Origin: Arctopsyche grandis
Taxonomy: Eukaryota > Arthropoda > Insecta > Trichoptera > Hydropsychidae
Direction of reading: 5' to 3'
Length of the DNA: 64,000 nt
NCBI RefSeq assembly: GCF_051622035.1
Contig: NC_135365.1
Location: 13,744,001-13,808,000, forward strand
Position 1 is the first letter of the stretch. The number at the start of each line of letters is the position of its first letter. Positions 11,689-22,541 of this stretch are shown one piece after another. Made by a program: the position numbers and the translations under genes. Under the pieces are notes generated by a model. The model made no database searches. It saw only the letters and a list, made by a program, of their open reading frames with translations, and was not told the origin of the DNA.

Positions 11689-12893
11689 AGGCTTCCAATC
11701 CCGGGATCCCGGTGTTTTCTGGCACCGTGAATCCCGGTGCTGAAACTAGTCTGAATACCGGGATTACGGTGCTGGCAGAAATTTCTTTAAAAATATTATT
11801 TTTACAAAAATAATATGTAAAAAACATAAAGCAATATTATATAATGAACAATGGTGGGATGAGCAATGACAGTCATAGTCCATTTGTTTGCCACCCGTTT
11901 CGACGCCGGCTAACCGTTTCCACGAAATGGTATGAACGGCCTGTATTTTGTCGCAGATATTGTGATCAACCGCAATGACATTTGAAGTATATTTTAACTG
12001 ATTCGAACTCAGAATCGACCACTGATCACGTTTTCGTGATCTAGAAAAAATGTGTGTGCGTCTGTGTTTCTGTGTGAGTGTCAGTGTATGTTCATTGTGT
12101 GTCAGTGTAATTTGGGGATTTTTTTAACACTGTTCGTAATATCGAACTGAAACTTAGTATTGGTTACTGAAACTTTTATCGATACACCTTAATTTTTTTT
12201 CAAATTATTAAGTTGACCGGAAATGGTACCTCCCCTTATAGATGTTCTCTTTTTTTTAAGTTTTTGATTTAAATTATCTCCCAAACCACTCATCAAATCG
12301 GACTGAAGTATAACTTTAGTCTGTGTAAAGTTTTCCTACATTTGTGTTCAATTTATATTGAAAATGCTCATAGCCGATATGTGTGAACGTGTATGTACAT
12401 ACATATGTTTGATTATCGAATTTTGTTTTTATACTTCTTATATTCCTCAAATACATAGATAAAGTCGTAGGTTGGTCACATCCGAATTTTTTACATAAAG
12501 TAAATGTAATTGGAGTTTTTTTTTATATTGGGTAGATTATTTCAATTATTTGTAAAACACAAATCAATGAATCAAAGCGATGTTTTTTACTTTATTTTAT
12601 TACATTTTCGGATGTGTTTTATTTAATTTTAGAAATTTATGGATGCGAACCGAAAATTTAAAGAATGTAGCCAAACTCTCAAAATTAGTACGCCAATATG
12701 CGAGTATTTTTTGCGTGAAACATCGGGAGAGTTTGCAAAATGCAATTGAACGTTTTTGAAATATGAAAACATGCAATTGAACTTTTTTTTCTTATACATT
12801 TGAAATCCCGGTTCTAGCACCGGGATCCCGGGATCGGAAATTCCCAGGACCGCAATCCCGGTGCTGAAGTAACCTTCCGGGATTGGAAGCACT
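11689..12893. mobile_element. Non-autonomous hAT-like element carrying a foreign repeat
   Basis: The ends are inverted: GCTTCCAATCCCGGGATCCC at the left and CCGGGATTGGAAGC at the right, with more CCCGGGAT/CCCGGTGC words inside. The flanks share ACTTGGTATTA at 11,678-11,688 and 12,894-12,904, which covers the 8-bp duplication expected of hAT. No transposase is present. The middle holds a reverse-orientation copy of the same repeat family into which the element inserted. Confidence 0.7.
11950..12492 (-). repeat. Interspersed repeat copy B, inside the hAT element
   Basis: Read on the minus strand it starts ATTCGGATGTGACCAACC and keeps the order of copy A, including TTTATCTATGTATTTGAGG and the ACCATTTCCGGTCAA unit. 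It ends near GATTCTGAGTTCGAATCAG. It is shorter than copy A, with fewer internal units. Confidence 0.65.
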
Positions 12894-13359
12894 ACTTGGT
12901 ATTAAGCTTAAACTTCTATATATGAAATTTCAGTTCAATAAACTAAAAGATTTATGAGAAAAACATAAAAAACCTCGGTTCTCTAGAGTAAAAGTACTAC
13001 TTCCGGTTCAGGTAAAAATATTAAGTTATAAAATTTAAAATTTCTATTACATCTAAAAAAATTTAAATCCGATTCAGTTAGCGGTTTGGGAGATAATTTT
13101 ATTTAAAAAAAGGACACCTATAAGGGGAGGTGCCATTTCCGGTCAATTTAAAAATTTGAAAAAATCAGTGATCAATTCTGAGTACGAATCAGTCAAAATC
13201 TCGAGTTGTAATTTTCGCATAATCACTTCATCTATTGTATATATGTATGTAGATAAAGTAAACTTATATTGTATATATGTATATATATACATATATTGTA
13301 TATATGTATGTAGATAAAGTACTACGTACATATGTATGTAGATAAAGTAAAAATTAACG

Positions 13360-13720
13360 GAGTGGAGACTAATCAATCATTACTGAATTTAACCCATTGA
13401 ATTTATTGTAAAAAAATGTATATTTTTGACTTTTAAAATTCGCTTGATTTATTTTAATTTACATTTATATTTTAAAGCAATAAAAAATTACAATCAATAG
13501 AAAAAGCACCCGACTATTGATAACAATACTTACTTTTGGCACAGCTATACTATATTAGATTTTGAGTTAAACACTGCAAGAGTCAAAAAATTGTAAAAAT
13601 TGCTCATTTTTTTAAACGCGCAATTCTCACCTCATAAATGAGAAGATAGAAATAAAAATCATTGCCATATTCAAATTTAGTGGGTCAAACTAAATAAAGA
13701 TTGATTAGTCCCCGCTACAG
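13360..13720. mobile_element. MITE, family A, copy 1
   Basis: GGAGACTAATCAATC...TTTAACCCATTGAATTT at the left is inverted at the right as AAATTTAGTGGGTCAAA...GATTGATTAGTCCCC, giving terminal inverted repeats of about 45 bp around a 360-bp body. The body word TACAATCAATAGAAAAAG recurs at about 32,105, identifying a second copy split by the Harbinger element. Confidence 0.7.
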
Positions 13721-14400
13721 TAAATAAAAAACGTGATTTTTTTTTTTGTTGCTCAGTGTAATTAGTTTACCTTGGTGACTTATTTTCAATCCACAGTACT
13801 GCGTCAAAGTTATGGAAATAATGTATAAAACATTTAATTTGATTATTAAATTCTTTTTATTGTTCATATGAACTATTAACATAGTTTATATGTTTATGTT
13901 ATTATATCATAAATGGAAACACACGTCCAATATTACATCCCAAAGGCTTTGCAACATCAATAGTTTTGACTTCATGTGACACCTGGTGAGTCTATTTTAA
14001 AATAGCTTTTTACTGTTAGCACTTGAACACAACCAATAACAAATAGTTTATGTTTAAACAAACTAGTATGTTCATGAACAAACCGAAGTAAACACTTGGA
14101 CTGTAACACATAGTATAATAGTAAAAAGAGCTCAAAAACTCATAAATAACTTTGAAAGGCACTGTTTGTTTTTTCTAATGATAAAGACAATGACGTCAAC
14201 AATTAATCCGATATTTTTTTTATAATATCACATTTAATACCTCTATATTTAAACATGGCAGATGAATTTGTACTTCTTAATCAACAAAGCAATAATTTCA
14301 CTAAATTTTACCTGTAACGCATTCCGCCATAATTTCACAAAGCATGTTTCATCCTCTAAACGTGGAAATTCTGATTTTGAGCTTTCTCTATATACAGTAC
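13721..14400. other. Gene-free stretch
   Basis: AT-rich sequence without frames, domains or clear repeat ends. Confidence 0.6.
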
Positions 14401-15500
14401 CGTACCAATGATTTTGGCGCCCTTGGCAAATATCAAATAAGAGCTCCTTTATGTATTTTTAATAGTTAAATAGTTTTTTTTTTTGAACAATAAAAATGTA
14501 AAACATAAATTTATAATAAAACATTACATTAATTCGAGGTACAAATTTATCTATTCATACTTAAAATTTATATAAAAAAACACATCTTTAGTTTTATTTT
14601 TCTCGCTTTTAAATAAGCAAAATTATGTTCTATTGACAAAAGACAAATTAGAAGTGCGATCTTGACTACTAACAGATCTCAAATACTTTTTGATTAATCT
14701 TAATTTACTGAAACTTTTTCGGCGTGACTATTGTCGCTGGCATTGTCAGAAATATGCATATACATAGCTTCTTTAATATTTGAATAATATTCTTGTCAAT
14801 CCCACTCGCTCAGTACATTCAAAATAGCCATATGATAAGTAAGCACCGGCGGACAAGATGCTTGACGGCTAAAAAAATAGTTCACTATCGCCAATTTCTA
14901 TTGTCAACCATTTTTTTTTTGCTCTCCTGCTTTCTCGGATAATGGAGAGATCTATTGTTATTTTATGGCAGCAACCCGATTTCTAATAATAAGAAGTGCT
15001 CGGATCTTAATTTTTACTTTATATATGTTTTTATTGTTATTTAAAACATTTCAGTTCATTAAGTAACATATATTTGTCTATTTCTGGCTATGCCGCCTAC
15101 AATTCATTTTTCTTTTAATTATTCTATTGATAATGAAATTAAGCCTTTCCTGATCAAAAAATGGAATTCTTCCGCAATCTGTCGAGTGCAGTGAAAGCGT
15201 TCTTCCAATTGTATTGTTACAGCATCTGTAATACATATAACGCTGTAACACAAGATTTAAACTCAGTGATTCATCATCCGCAAGTTCATCTGTCATTCTC
15301 TTCCTTTTATATTTTGCTTTTTCTGGATTATGAAACATTTATAAAATTTTATTTACACTGTTATACAATAAGCCCTTATATTAATTTAATTTTCTCATTA
15401 TTTCTTGAGGTTTTTGTGAACTTTTGCTACACGCTTCGAGTGCTCTTCACATTTTTGCGTCCTTGGCAGATGTCCCGTTGCCAATGCCTTGGTTTTCTGT
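14400..15500 (-). pseudogene. Degenerate hAT transposase remnant (ZMYM1/TTF-like)
   Basis: On the minus strand near 14,570-14,720, broken frames read like the C-terminal end of hAT transposases of the TTF/ZMYM1-like group, including LSIE and a K-A-R-K-like basic end in different frames. GGCGCCCTTGGC near 14,419 and CGTCCTTGGCAGATG near 15,460 resemble the end sequences of the hAT at 19,513. A frame at 15,078-15,338 (86 codons) could be an N-terminal remnant but shows no domain. A segment near 14,880-14,930 resembles the fold-back element at 32,235. Confidence 0.35.
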
Positions 15501-15669
15501 ATACTGTATAATATTCTCATCTAACGAAGATGTATGTAGCTGTATTGTTGACCAATAATTTTAAGTATTTTATTTTTGAATCGTGACAATACCCCTTGTT
15601 TCGGATACATACATACATACATTGTCTGATTGATTGAATTAAAATTGATTAAGCTCAAGGATGGCCGTT

Positions 15670-16130
15670 CAAAAACACACTTTTATGTGTGTACCTGTCT
15701 AGAAATTTCCTATAAAATTAGAAGCGTATCTGGTCCACGCCGTTTTATCGACTGACATCATCACAGTGAGCTCAGCAATAACGCGTACCTGTCGTTATGT
15801 GCGGTCAGCAGTTGTTGCAGCTCTGGATATATTTGAACTCCCGAAGGAATAATTTCATCCGGGTGCATTAATATTATAACGAGCGGTAGCGTGTGGACAA
15901 GGAAATTAATGTAAGTGCTCGAATGAGCATTAAAAATGATGATGCTCAAACAGTGCTCTTTCGTCCGCTCTGCGTATGCACAACAACGAGGACATGGATA
16001 ATAAATGAAACAATTCATTAAGCAGAAAGCATAATTATAAAAAATATACTCTAAAGCGATCGTTAATACGTCTCCGTATATAAAATTTTTAATTGCATGT
16101 ATGTATGTCGGTATGAAAGTCATCAACATT
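15670..16130. other. GC-richer single-copy island, possibly regulatory
   Basis: The composition differs from the flanks, with frames open on the minus strand (122 codons) but no domain, no splice context and no repeat ends. Homeodomain-like AATTAAT words are present but are common in AT-rich DNA. Confidence 0.3.
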
Positions 16131-16179
16131 TTTTTATCGACTATCGTTCATAGTATATTAAAAATGTATGTATGATGTA

Positions 16180-16510
16180 TGAATTTTAATGAAGTGATTC
16201 GATCGTATGTTGTCTTCCGACGAGGAAAAATATATGAAAAACAACAATTTTCCGAAGGGACCGCGTCGTTCCCTTTTATGGCCTTATCGAGCCCGGCCCA
16301 TCGGTCCATTGTCGGGACACGTAACGCGATTATGGCGTATACCATTAGCCAGGTTATGAACGTTTAAATTAATTAGGGTTGAGCCAAAGTGCCCGCCTTG
16401 TGCCGATACGGCCCTACCGCAAAAAAACCCCACCCTTGTCATCGAATTTTATAGCCGACATGTCAATTCTGTGACACGCGACACGTTCGACCTCTGACAC
16501 CCCCCCTCCT
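16180..16510. other. GC-richer single-copy island, possibly regulatory
   Basis: The word content is complex, with frames of about 60 codons open on both strands and no protein similarity. It is separated by only 50 bp from the previous island. The two could be parts of one enhancer-like unit. Confidence 0.3.
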
Positions 16511-16798
16511 TCTCATATGTCATCTGTGAAAAACGTGTTGTGAATATCATTAAATTAATTTGATGAAGAGATATACATAAGTACTAAATTAATTAATTTT
16601 AAATTAAATATTTTTATCCTTTTGCTCATTTTATTAAAAATAAAAAAAAAAACAACAACAGTACATATTTTTACATTTCCCTACCAACTTTATTTATTTA
16701 TGAAAAATATAGCTTAATAGCTAATTATATTTAATCATACAAATAATAATATATTAATACTCATGCAGGCATGTATATACATATACATACATATATAC

Positions 16799-17050
16799 AG
16801 CAGCATAGCTCGGTCGTTAAGCTTCTGCTTAGCATCGATCCATCTCGATCGTTTCCTATCAGAGTTTGCCAATTTTCTCTGATTTCATTGTTGAAACGGT
16901 TCCCGGTAAAATTGGCTAAATATCCTTCCTACCTACTATGTCACCACTATTTGAGATTGATTAATGGACAATAAAATTTGTGTACAAGTCATAGATGTCT
17001 CGTTAATTTGCGAGTTTTTCAGTGTCTCGTAATTCAGCGACTTGTATAAT
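16799..17050 (+). repeat. tRNA-derived SINE copy lacking its B box
   Basis: The copy starts AGCAGCATAGCTCGGTCG and passes from TTAGCATCGA directly to ATCGTTTCCTATCAGAG, so the B-box part of the tRNA head is deleted. The core GCCAATTTTCTCTGATTTC and GAAACGGTTCCCG and the tail CATAGATGTCTCG are present. Confidence 0.75.
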
Positions 17051-17265
17051 AAAAAAAAATGCTGCATTGTTTGTAATTGGCGAGGAAGGCGCATTGGGGT
17101 TACCTGTAAAGCCTTCCTGGAATATATGTAAAAAATAAAATAAATATGTAGATGCACACGCAAATTATTTTTTTTACATATGTAGATACATACCAGGAAG
17201 GCCTGACAGGTAAACCACAATGCGCCTTCCTAGACAATTAATTACAAACATTGCAGAATTTTTAT
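17048..17265. mobile_element. Fold-back MITE
   Basis: AGGAAGGCGCATTGGGGTTACC (17,080) is inverted near 17,200-17,236. The pairing extends outwards through GCATTGTTTGTAATT and AATTACAAACATTGC. It sits between two SINE copies. A fragment of the same arms occurs at 2,372. Confidence 0.7.
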
Positions 17266-17284
17266 TACATAAATCACTTTATTT

Positions 17285-17535
17285 CGAGAGGCTGGAGAAC
17301 ACGAAATTAACAATTAATTCATTAATCCATTAAGACATCTATGGACTTAGACTTGTACATAAATCAAATTCAGATGTTTGTGACAGCGGGTAGGATGATT
17401 TTTACCAATTTGAGGAACCGTTTCAACAAAGAAAATCAGATAAATTAGCAAACTGCGATAAGAAACGATCGACTTGGAGTCCACGTTTAACCAGCTGTAT
17501 TAAATATTAGCACGGGATCGAACCCAGTAATCTCT
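17285..17535 (-). repeat. tRNA-derived SINE copy, tail to B box
   Basis: On the minus strand the B-box region GGGTTCGATCCCG is at about 17,512-17,525, followed by the core and a tail ending near 17,290 that matches the first 80 bases of the window. Only part of the head remains. Confidence 0.75.
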
Positions 17536-17690
17536 CGTCTGATCGTTTCTTATCAGAGTTTGCCAATTTATCTGATTTCATTTTTGCAAAGGTTCCTCAT
17601 CACACTGGCAAAACCATCCAACCCAGTATGTTACCACTATTTGAATATGATTTCAAAATTTAGATATGTGCAAGTTTAATAACATAAGTG
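17536..17690 (+). repeat. tRNA-derived SINE fragment, opposite orientation
   Basis: The core ATCGTTTCTTATCAGAG to CACTATTTGAATATGATTTC reads on the plus strand. It directly abuts the minus-strand copy, giving a head-to-head pair. Confidence 0.7.
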
Positions 17691-17744
17691 TCGCTCAGGA
17701 GCAACCCGTAATGGTATCTTGGGAAAATATAAATTTAAATTAAA

Positions 17745-17965
17745 AAAAATATATATACATACATATGTATGTAGGTATATATGCATGTATGTAGATATAC
17801 ATATATATGTTTGTAGATATACATATATATGTATGTAGATATAAATATATATGTATGTAGGTAGATACATATCTTCTTCTTCTAATGCCGAATCCGTATT
17901 CGGACGTAGGCGACTACCATGGGCAGACATCGTTTATGGCCCGTGCGAATTCTTCCCCATCATGA
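17745..17965 (-). repeat. Microsatellite plus LINE 3'-end fragment
   Basis: An ATGTATGTAGATATACATA-type microsatellite covers 17,750-17,870. Next, on the minus strand, is a piece ending GCATTAGAAGAAGAAG, which resembles the GAAGAAG end of the LINE remnant near 58,045. Confidence 0.45.
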
Positions 17966-18089
17966 TGGGTTACATATACATATATCGATTAGGCTAAATT
18001 TCAAGTTTCACTCAAATCATATCATAAAGCAAAAGACGAGGAAATTCTGTCTATTATGTAAGTTAAAGAATATTTAAAGTAAAATTTTA

Positions 18090-18475
18090 ATATATTAATA
18101 TATAATACCATTGTCCGACCACATAACATATGTATTATGTATGGTATATTGTGCCACAATTTTGAATCTATTATGTGGGTCGGACGTGGATAGGTTAGAT
18201 AAGATTCAAAATAAGGCAATTAGACATATATTAAATGTACTTACAATATATACATACATATGTACATTTAAGAGTATGTTAAATGAATTGGAATGGATGA
18301 GTGTCAGAAACAGTGTAACAATGTGTTTGCGTGTTATGTACCTAATAAATTAAATAATAAGCTATTACTTAAATATTTTGATCGTTATATAATAAGAAAT
18401 TGTAATGCCCATAGTTACATATAATACTACAAATAAAAAGAATACTTTAACTGTAAGTAGGGTTAAAAAACAAAA
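18090..18475 (+). pseudogene. LINE reverse transcriptase C-terminal fragment
   Basis: Across broken frames one reads the thumb-domain pattern CATILNLL, then DRLDKIQNKAIRHILNV, ELEWMSVRNS, and later KYFDRYIIRN. This matches the C-terminal part of Jockey/CR1-like reverse transcriptases. It is heavily decayed, interrupted by ACATATGT microsatellite, and lacks the YADD core. The following 18,476-18,955 is AT-rich with no feature. Confidence 0.6.
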
Positions 18476-19135
18476 TATAGATATAAATATATAAAAAATA
18501 GGACGTTTTTTTCTTATTTTCTTATAAGATTAACTTTAAATATAATCAGTATTTGTTAAACTAATTTGAAACGACCAGTTAAATATGTGAGCTTTGCAAA
18601 ATCTTACAACTCAAAAAAAAATTTTTTTGCCATGGTCTCATTACGGGATGTTCCCCAGGGTGACAACAATGGTCAAATTCATACATATGTACATATGTCT
18701 ATATAAATTTATAATATTATCATTACCCAAAACCTTATTAATCTAATCTTTTCATAAAGACCAGATTTTTGTAGACGGATAATATTAAAAAATGTTTTAT
18801 TTTTAATTAAATTTTCATTTACTATGGTGCGTGCCGTTATGGGTTTTGCCCCAAAGCGACACCTATGGCCAAATTTGTACATATGTACTTTATTTAAATT
18901 TATATCATTATTATTATAAATTTTGAAATTTAATTTAAATGGTGACAAGTGAGAGTATGTGGCTAATTTGCTAGGAACCGTTTCAACAACGTAATCAGAT
19001 AAATCGACAAACTCTGATCGGAAACGATCGACCCAGTCACATGGTATATCGAAAGTCTAGCCAATAACATTGGATCAGGGCTGAAACCGGTGACCCCTCG
19101 ATTGTTAGCATTATACGCTAGCCACTAGGGATTGC

Positions 19136-19744
19136 AATTTACCGTCAAATTTCATAAACCGGTAAACGGTAAATTATTTTTTCTACTACCTGTAAACCAC
19201 AATGAATTACAGTGGTGTTGATGTTGGGTGTGCTGTGTATAAAAATAAATAATATTTTTTAAAACGAATTTTATTATTATTAATACATTAAGTCGAATTT
19301 TCGCTTTTTAGACACGAATTTTTCAATTACGCTTTTGTAAAATTAATTTTTCATAAACAGCACACCAACACCGTATACTATACTGCATGCTATTAAATGC
19401 GTATGTATGTACGTAATTCGCGATAAAATAGCTTCTGGTAATTACCGATATATTTTTAAATTTACCGGTATTTACCGATTGCGAAATTTTGACGATTTAC
19501 TAGTATACCGGTCAGGGCCGGTTTTAGGGGGGGGCTAGATTAGGCGGCGGCCAAGGGCGCCAAATAAGTTAGGGCGCCGCTCGATGCGTCAATGCCGCTT
19601 TAAATTTTAAAATTAGAGCGCCAAAAGCCATACAAAATTTTAGATTAGAGCGCCAAAGGCGACATTTTTTCTAAGGGTGTTTAAAAAAAATTGCCCGAGG
19701 CCATTGGGTGTAAGGCCGGCGCTGATACCGGTATTGCAATCCCT
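19136..19744. mobile_element. Non-autonomous hAT-like element (outer)
   Basis: The ends are TAGGGATTGCAAT and its inverse ATTGCAATCCCTA. The flanks CTAGCCAC (19,128-19,135) and CCAGCCAC (19,745-19,752) form an 8-bp target duplication with one mismatch. The interior has many ACCGGTAAA/TTTACCGG words and no transposase. A second hAT lies inside at 19,513-19,724. Confidence 0.75.
19513..19724. mobile_element. Non-autonomous hAT MITE (inner)
   Basis: The ends CAGGGCCGGTTTTA and TGTAAGGCCGGCGCTG are imperfect inverted repeats. The flanks carry a perfect 8-bp duplication ATACCGGT at 19,505-19,512 and 19,725-19,732. The 212-bp interior is rich in GGGCGCC/GCGCCAAA words and resembles the ends of the remnant at 14.4-15.5 kb. 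Confidence 0.85.
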
Positions 19745-19775
19745 ACCAGCCACTGAACTATGTTGCTGATTTGAA

Positions 19776-20640
19776 ATATTTTTCTTTGATTTTCTTTAAG
19801 ATAAGCCTACCATAAAAAGATAATCTTTGAAAATATTCGAAAAGTTATCATATATGAACTCATTAAGAGGGCTGGACAGCAGCGCATTGTCCATACAAAC
19901 GTACTATACTTCTCCCTACCTCAATTATGGTACTAGAGAAATTATTTTTTAATATTCTATGGATATCCACCATTGAGGTGCATCTATCGTTTTATTTTTT
20001 TGATTCATTATTTTTTATAGGAGCCAGGAGCCGCCAAACATCTATAAAATCGCCTCTTTTTTACACCCACGAAAAGAGTCTAGCGTGGTTATTTAACGGT
20101 CGATTTAAAAAAAAATACGCCGATAGATGCACAGAAAATATATTTCTCATACCGATGATGAAATTTTTTTAAAAATTGGTCCAGTTTTGGAGGAGAAAAT
20201 AGTAGAATACGAAACCTCGATTTTGTCAATTTAAAACACGTTTTATCTGGTCGAAGCGCAACTGTCGCATTCACTCAATATATATATTGATATATATTGT
20301 CGCATTCATTCACGCAATATATACATACACTCAATATATATATATCGAAGAAAGGAACGGTAACAAAATTAAGGTTTCGGGTGTACAGCCCTCTTAAAGA
20401 TCGAATCTCTGTTTTAGTATATGTACGTCCATATGTATATATGTACATATGTATGTGTGGAAGTTGCCCTAAAGGGCGAAGCTTCATAAAAACATGAATG
20501 GGCTTTGATCTTTTAGAAATTCTTATACCTAGTGCCGAGATAATTTTTCGACATTACGACCGTGCCTTAAAGACTTAAAGACTCATAATATATGTATGTA
20601 TTTATTAAAACATACGAATGTATCAGATGTGCTATTCGGT
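19776..20640. other. Gene-free stretch
   Basis: AT-rich DNA with an internal ATATATTGATATATATTG repeat near 20,278-20,345 and ACATATGT microsatellite near 20,430. Frames of 60-80 codons have no recognisable product. Confidence 0.55.
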
Positions 20641-20644
20641 GGGT

Positions 20645-21210
20645 ACTTGCATCGTCAGCCCTTCGGCCATATCGTCGTCGTCGTCGCAGTGAATAATCTC
20701 ACATGAAATATGCACGGGGCGTGCGGAATAATTAAAACGAAAATTCGCTCCAACAAAAGAACTTCCATTTCCCCCCCCCCCCCCCCCCGGTTAGTGTATA
20801 CCGAGTTCGCGATAAAGCCTCTCCGAGTTTCGACTTGTTTTGTCGGAGATTTTCCGGACGCTTTTGTGTATACTCGCTCACATCCGGCGTGTATAGGCAG
20901 CCGGCTGGCCGATTTATCCCCGTGAATAATGTATCTACTTTTCTCGCCGACACTCCTCCACTTCTCACCTGATAAAAGCTACTAAAAGCCTCTCCTCTGA
21001 AAGCAATTAATTCCATTTTGCTAACTTCATTGCGCGACACTTTCAGACCCTCGGATCATTCGTCGCCGGTTCACCGTGCCACACAAATGTGCACTTTACC
21101 TTCGTTATACGCCCGTGAAGCCCCATGGCATCCAAAACCCCATACCGACATATTACAATATGCATATATCGTCCTCTCTCATCTGCTCGCTTTGCAACGA
21201 GAAAGAAAAT
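20645..21210. other. GC-richer island with an 18-base poly-C run, possibly regulatory
   Basis: The island runs from the CGTCGTCGTCG words near 20,675 to about 21,200, with a run of 18 C at 20,771-20,788. Frames up to 102 codons exist on both strands but show no domain. The minus-strand frame is partly poly-glycine from the C run. An unrecognised promoter or enhancer is possible. Confidence 0.3.
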
Positions 21211-22124
21211 AACGCTATCATGATTTATGCATCGCTTATTATATTGGGTTACGCCTTGGAATACTTTAAGCTAGTGATTTTCAACTCAATTTCGCAAACT
21301 GGTGAAGTAGACATTATTCTGTAGGAAGTAGTACAAATTGTATGATCCTGAAACGAGGTCGATGATCTCATCTATTTCCCCATAAAACACAATTGCATCA
21401 TCGCGTTCCTATACGAGCATTCAGAGGCGACCTTACTTGAAACATCTTCGTTCACACAAGGGCAAAGACACAATTCATACACAACCTCGAACCCATAGAA
21501 ACCCCCGAGAGCATGATCTCATCATAAGACTTACATAGGCTACGTGTGGTTTCCGTTACATTCTCTATTGTTGATCTCGTAGAAAGGGCATTTTTCCCAA
21601 CCTTTTTTGCATCGAAAACTGATGACTTTTTCTAAGAAATTGACCGTTTCTTTGGCCTTTTACTCGTCATACAAACAACATCTAGAACATGATCTCACCA
21701 GCCAAGCTACGCATTGCACAACCGACCATGATATAAACTATGACACCAGCCCCAAACGGGCAATTGAGCCTTTGGAGTTCAGCCAGCCCACTCCTCTGAA
21801 GCTGAGTAACTACCCCCTTCACCGTACATACAATGATACTTGTATACTTAACATAAATAAATATCCTCTTAAAAAATCAAACGAGTTTCTATGGGCTGAG
21901 AAACGGTCAAAACATAGCCTCCCATCCTATAATTCTATCGTCAATTTAGTCCACTTTTAACAGGACAGTTATAACTCTTATGGTAAGAACACACTGAATC
22001 GTACGGCTGTGTGTCTGCGTCCTTAGTGTCCTATATAAATATTTGATCTGAATGTATTTACAGTACTTTTCCCCGAAATAGATACAATGATTTTAATTAC
22101 ATTTGGAGACAGTCTTCTGGTTGT
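21211..22124. other. Unassigned stretch with a 117-codon frame
   Basis: The frame at 21,607-21,960 (+) is Ser/Thr/Tyr-rich and has no recognisable domain, signal peptide or splice context. The region has more balanced base use than its flanks. I do not call it a gene; it may be remnant mobile DNA. Confidence 0.3.
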
Positions 22125-22133
22125 AAGAAAAAT

Positions 22134-22532
22134 GGGTCTACGTGACGAGCCAGAATGTTAAATTACAGAAAACACAAATATCGGAAGGCAAAGATCGAAA
22201 ATCGAAAGATCAAAAAAAAAGGGTGCATGGTAACGGTACATACTCACGTATATACTCACTTAATTTGCGCGAGCAGGGTACAACAGGAACAAGAAGAACA
22301 GGCTTTTCCTCCCGTATTCTGCGCGCGTACATTAATACGGGAGGAAAAGCCTGTTCCTCTTGTTGCTGTTGTATCCTGCTCGCGCAAATTAAGTGGGTAT
22401 GTACGTGAGTATGTACCGTTTACCATGCACCCTTTTTTTTATCTTTCGACTTAAGATCTTTCAATTTTCGATCTTTGCCTTCCGATATTTGCGTTTTCTG
22501 TAATTTAACATTCCGGCTCGTCACGGAGACCG
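22134..22532. mobile_element. Long fold-back MITE, MULE-like, copy 1
   Basis: The 399-bp element is almost entirely one inverted repeat: GTGACGAGCC at the left mirrors GGCTCGTCAC at the right, and the arms meet near CGTACATTAATACGG. It is flanked by a perfect 9-bp duplication AAGAAAAAT (22,125-22,133 and 22,533-22,541). A 9-bp duplication with very long inverted repeats suggests a Mutator-like origin. Copy 2 is at 54,302-54,677. Frames across the arms are artefacts. Confidence 0.85.
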
Positions 22533-22541
22533 AAGAAAAAT

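Larger units (their letters stand above)
11026..13330 (+). repeat. Interspersed repeat copy A, interrupted by a hAT element
   Basis: The copy starts ATTCGGATGTGACCAAC and runs to about 13,210, with the hAT at 11,689-12,893 inserted inside. It contains several diverged internal units carrying ACTTCCGG-like words near 11,350, 11,640, 13,000 and 13,130. A second copy in opposite orientation (B) lies inside the hAT at about 11,950-12,492. No protein was recognised, so the class is unknown. It ends near an ATGTAT/TAGATAAAGTA microsatellite. Confidence 0.6.
18958..19775 (-). repeat. tRNA-derived SINE copy split by a hAT element
   Basis: The core (AGGAACCGTTTCAACAACG, TCAGATAAATCGACAAACTC) lies at 18,970-19,020, and part of the tRNA head at 19,075-19,135. 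The head resumes at 19,745 with CCAGCCACTGAACTATG, so the copy is continuous once 19,136-19,744 is removed. Confidence 0.75.

Noticed and set aside
13143-13376. 77-codon tyrosine-rich frame
   Set aside because: It lies in ATACATATGTATG microsatellite and MITE end sequence; no domain.
15161-15511. 116-codon plus frame as a membrane protein
   Set aside because: Hydrophobic residues come from T-rich DNA; the region looks like decayed hAT sequence and lacks any domain.
20732-21040. 102-codon minus frame with a glycine run
   Set aside because: The glycine run is the 18-base C tract; no domain or splice support.
22142-22454. Two overlapping frames of 88 and 99 codons
   Set aside because: Both fall on the arms of a fold-back MITE and have no protein meaning.
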